From Kalymmatonema hyalinum WJT4-NPBG1 (GTDB lineage: Bacteria; Cyanobacteriota; Cyanobacteriia; Cyanobacteriales; Nostocaceae): a DNA stretch of 53,442 nucleotides. A program made the translations under genes and the position numbers. The DNA lies in assembly GCA_019359075.1 (NCBI GenBank), contig JAHHIB010000062.1, positions 1-53,442 of the forward strand, in the 5' to 3' direction. This document shows positions 51,275 through 53,442 of the stretch, in pieces (within the stretch, counting starts at the first letter, position 1; every line of letters starts with the position of its first letter). Below the pieces are notes generated by a model, which was not told the DNA's origin, made no database searches, and worked only from the letters and a program-made list of their open reading frames with translations.

Positions 51275-52837
51275 TTATTTACCTTGGGTCAAGGTTACTT
51301 TAAAGCGCTTGTCTGTTTGGGGAATATTGCGATGTAGGACATCCGAAAGATTTGAAGTCGTCTGAATAATTTCCATACCAATTGGTGAAAAAGTTTTTTC
51401 GTTGAAAATATTTTCAGCCAACAGGGGGTTCGTTAATGCTTGCGAAAAAGCATCGATGCCTACCAGTCTCCCAATTAAGGCACCTACAGCAGAGTTCTCG
51501 CGCGTATCTTCAGCGAAGAGTCCTACGTAGAATTCAATGTTGTCTACATGACCGTATAAACGTTTCAGCAGTTTTTGAGCTTCTACATTACCAGTAATCT
51601 GGTCGAAATCGGTGACTCGTGGAAACTGACACAATTCGCGGTAATCATTGTAGCTTGCTAAGCGTGCATCCCTACCCTGTTGGATGCTCTTTAAATCTGT
51701 ATCAATTAGGAAGGGTGCCGTGTTAAAAATACCTATTTCTCCAGCTGCTTGATTGGAAGCGTCCTCAAACAAGCGTCCCAAACCCCTACTAGTGACCATT
51801 TCCGTGTTCCATTGTGTCTCGGTTATGGGTATTTTCTGGCTATCCAAATAAACTTCATTTGGTACTAGACTGTGCCATCGATATAACAAATTAAACTCCA
51901 GAGTCATCCAATTTTGCCGATACCACTTTTCATTTGTAAAAGATAATGGCTCGACAAAGAATTTGAAGTTGTAGGGGGCAATATGATTAATATATTCTTC
52001 AAGAACAATTTTAATTAACAAAACAATGACAATATTTCTTGCTGTTTGAAAGAGTCGCTCGTCATCCCAACCACTATAATGAGCCGCTAGAACATCACAT
52101 ATGCGATTGTGTTCTCTTAAAAAAAGAGTGTTCATCATTACGTAGCCAATTTGCACATTGCCCCTCTCCTTACCCATTGCAAACAGCTTTTCTTTTTTAG
52201 CTGGCTCTAGTTCAGATTTAGGTAGAACTTCATCGGGAGATTTGAACAGAGATTTGAATTCTTCTTTAACAACTCCGTTCTCAAAATAATAGGGGCAATA
52301 TTCCTCGCCATTAATCATCTGACTCTTGAACTTACCACCTTGGTGTGACCTCAGGATGTCCGTCATTTTTTTGTTTAACCCATACAAGGGACTGACATCA
52401 ATTTCATGGTTTGAGGTGTTTTTTAAATTATTGGTGCGGTCAGTTCTTAAAAATCCATCCGTAAACCATTGGGCAAAATACGGAAACAAAAGAGTGGATT
52501 TAGAAGACAAAATTGTATCGCCTTTTCTTAAGAACAACTCCTTGAGTTCTTCAAGCGAAGGCAGTTTGTTCTCATCTACATTCACAGGTGGTAAATGACG
52601 CCCACTCCAAGTTCTATCAGTTAAGGAATCCCAAGATGTGTATTCCGCTAATGTGCTTAAAGGATAGGGGCGGGTTTTGCTTTTATATATTGCACTATTA
52701 ATCAGGAATTTGTTAATCCGCCGCTTAAGAGAGTTATTGCTTTGGGCAATATTCCAGAACCCTTGAAAATGAGTTAAAACGTAAGACTCTAACTGATTCC
52801 TGAACCCGTCCTTAACAGTACTTCTGCCTTCTTTCAT
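51275..52837 (-). CDS. Cyclooxygenase-like fatty-acid dioxygenase (haem peroxidase superfamily)
   Basis: 520 aa. The core aligns by eye with animal prostaglandin synthases: NTLFLREHNRICDVL (236-250; COX has WLREHNRVCDVL), then EFNLLYRWHSLVP (314-326) equal to COX EFNTLYHWHPLLP. The catalytic Tyr is thus Y319 and the proximal haem ligand H322. The distal region reads FAQWFTDGFLRTD (121-133), where COX has FAQHFTHQFFK; Gln is kept but the distal His appears as Asp127. It lacks a signal peptide and EGF domain. The likely reaction is peroxidation of linoleate or similar acids. The next gene codes for the catalase-related partner. AGGGA precedes the ATG at 52837. Confidence 0.87.
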   Translation of the reverse strand: MKEGRSTVKDGFRNQLESYVLTHFQGFWNIAQSNNSLKRRINKFLINSAIYKSKTRPYPLSTLAEYTSWDSLTDRTWSGRHLPPVNVDENKLPSLEELKELFLRKGDTILSSKSTLLFPYFAQWFTDGFLRTDRTNNLKNTSNHEIDVSPLYGLNKKMTDILRSHQGGKFKSQMINGEEYCPYYFENGVVKEEFKSLFKSPDEVLPKSELEPAKKEKLFAMGKERGNVQIGYVMMNTLFLREHNRICDVLAAHYSGWDDERLFQTARNIVIVLLIKIVLEEYINHIAPYNFKFFVEPLSFTNEKWYRQNWMTLEFNLLYRWHSLVPNEVYLDSQKIPITETQWNTEMVTSRGLGRLFEDASNQAAGEIGIFNTAPFLIDTDLKSIQQGRDARLASYNDYRELCQFPRVTDFDQITGNVEAQKLLKRLYGHVDNIEFYVGLFAEDTRENSAVGALIGRLVGIDAFSQALTNPLLAENIFNEKTFSPIGMEIIQTTSNLSDVLHRNIPQTDKRFKVTLTQGK

Positions 52838-53392
52838 AACGGTATCCCTATGATTTTGGTGTCTGATTTTAGGCTCAAGCTAATTTTCAATAAAAATTTA
52901 AATATTTCGTTTTTAGGTAATAGCAATAACAAGTCAGCTAACTAGACTAAAAATAGTTAATAGAAACTTTTAGTCGGCTAGCACTTGCATTGTAAAAACT
53001 TAGAAATTTGTTTAGCAGTACCCCAAAGGGTACTCTTGAAAAACATGATTTAATAGAGTAAATATATTCAAAGAAAAAAGAAACTATCCGGAAATCTAAG
53101 AAAATTTTTAGCTGCGTAGTTATAAGTAAAATCACCTAAATAAAATCTTCAAAAACCCGGTTTCTTTATGAAACAGACGAGTTTCCTAACCATCGGATAA
53201 GCTGTTGTGCCGTGCCGTTTGCACAATTTGGGCGGGCTGGACAGCCCACCCCACAAGAATTTGATTAAAAGATGATGTGCAAATTGTAGGATTTTCAGCT
53301 TATTAGATGGCGATCGCCTAGTAGTTCACCACAGAGATTTTGACAGGTGTCCAGGTTACTGAGAAACTAGTTGAAAATCTCGGTATTCACAA
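52838..53392. other. Intergenic region upstream of the dioxygenase gene
   Basis: 555 bases with the promoter of the dioxygenase on the minus strand. Inverted repeats: GACTAAAA/TTTTAGTC (52945-52952, 52968-52975) and AGTACCC/GGGTACT (53017-53023, 53028-53034). The GGGCGGGC...CACCCC palindrome (53230-53252) is a second copy of the repeat at 28767. No gene seen. Confidence 0.5.
53230..53252. repeat. GGGCGGGC...GCCCACCCC palindromic repeat, copy 2
   Basis: Same flanks as the copy at 28767-28788, with loop TGGACA instead of ATTTT. Both arms are conserved and the loop is free to vary, as in a dispersed palindromic repeat. Confidence 0.5.
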
Positions 53393-53442
53393 ATGGCAGA
53401 AAAATACATCGTTAACCTCACACAAGAGGAATATTCATCACT
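53393..53442 (+). CDS. Start of an IS630-type transposase, cut by the window edge
   Basis: ATG at 53393 begins MAEKYIVNLTQEEYSS, which resembles the N-terminus of IS630-type transposases (M-x-x-KYIVxLTxEE). The following sequence is outside the window, so length, integrity and DDE motif cannot be judged. The preceding bases (53320-53392) may include the element's end. Only 16 codons are available. Confidence 0.5.
   Translation, partial: MAEKYIVNLTQEEYSS

Overview
The window looks like a chromosome segment from a filamentous, probably heterocyst-forming cyanobacterium (Nostocales). The signs are abundant HIP1 octamers (GCGATCGC), short tandem heptamer repeats between genes, many small palindromic repeats, and cyanobacterial families such as DUF1517, ThiE with an N-terminal extension and an RPE65-type carotenoid oxygenase. 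No rRNA, tRNA or CRISPR array was seen. Species cannot be fixed by reading alone.

Layout. 1-4.6 kb: the end of an IS701-like transposase, a long leader, a GT4 glycosyltransferase, and a small block of membrane and stress proteins. 4.6-12.5 kb: a zinc alcohol dehydrogenase, then a complete YbhGFSR-like efflux system (TetR regulator, HlyD-type fusion protein, double ABC ATPase, two ABC-2 permeases). Twin near-identical palindromes lie before the regulator and before the pump genes. 12.8-16 kb: an M48 protease, an amidohydrolase broken by a small insertion, a GH31 alpha-glucosidase tail and a YeaQ/GlsB-type membrane protein. 17-25 kb: a second GT4 enzyme, small proteins, a carotenoid oxygenase preceded by a 31-residue membrane peptide, a flavin amine oxidase, a phosphoribosyltransferase and an HPF/cold-shock fusion. 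25.7-30 kb: a Ser/Thr kinase fused to a formylglycine-generating-enzyme-like domain whose C-terminus resembles a diversity-generating retroelement target, a pentapeptide-repeat protein and a DUF1517 protein. 31-34 kb: a third GT4 enzyme and thiE-thiS.

33.8-42 kb: two paralogous DUF1565 beta-helix proteins flank a STAND-like P-loop NTPase with seven 144-bp TPR repeats. Three MITE-like elements lie head to tail just downstream of the NTPase. 42-47 kb: a Gld-like ABC-2 operon (ATPase, permease, GldG-like, DUF4340). 48-49 kb: purU and a block of scrambled repeats. 49-53 kb: a PsiE-family protein, a catalase-related protein and a cyclooxygenase-like dioxygenase on one strand, then the start of an IS630-type transposase at the right edge.

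The most interesting biology is the cyclooxygenase-like/catalase-like pair, which matches a known two-step oxylipin route in Nostoc. Next are the TetR-controlled efflux operon with visible operators, the NTPase with freshly amplified repeats between two surface-type paralogs, and the possible hypervariable C-terminus of the kinase-FGE protein.
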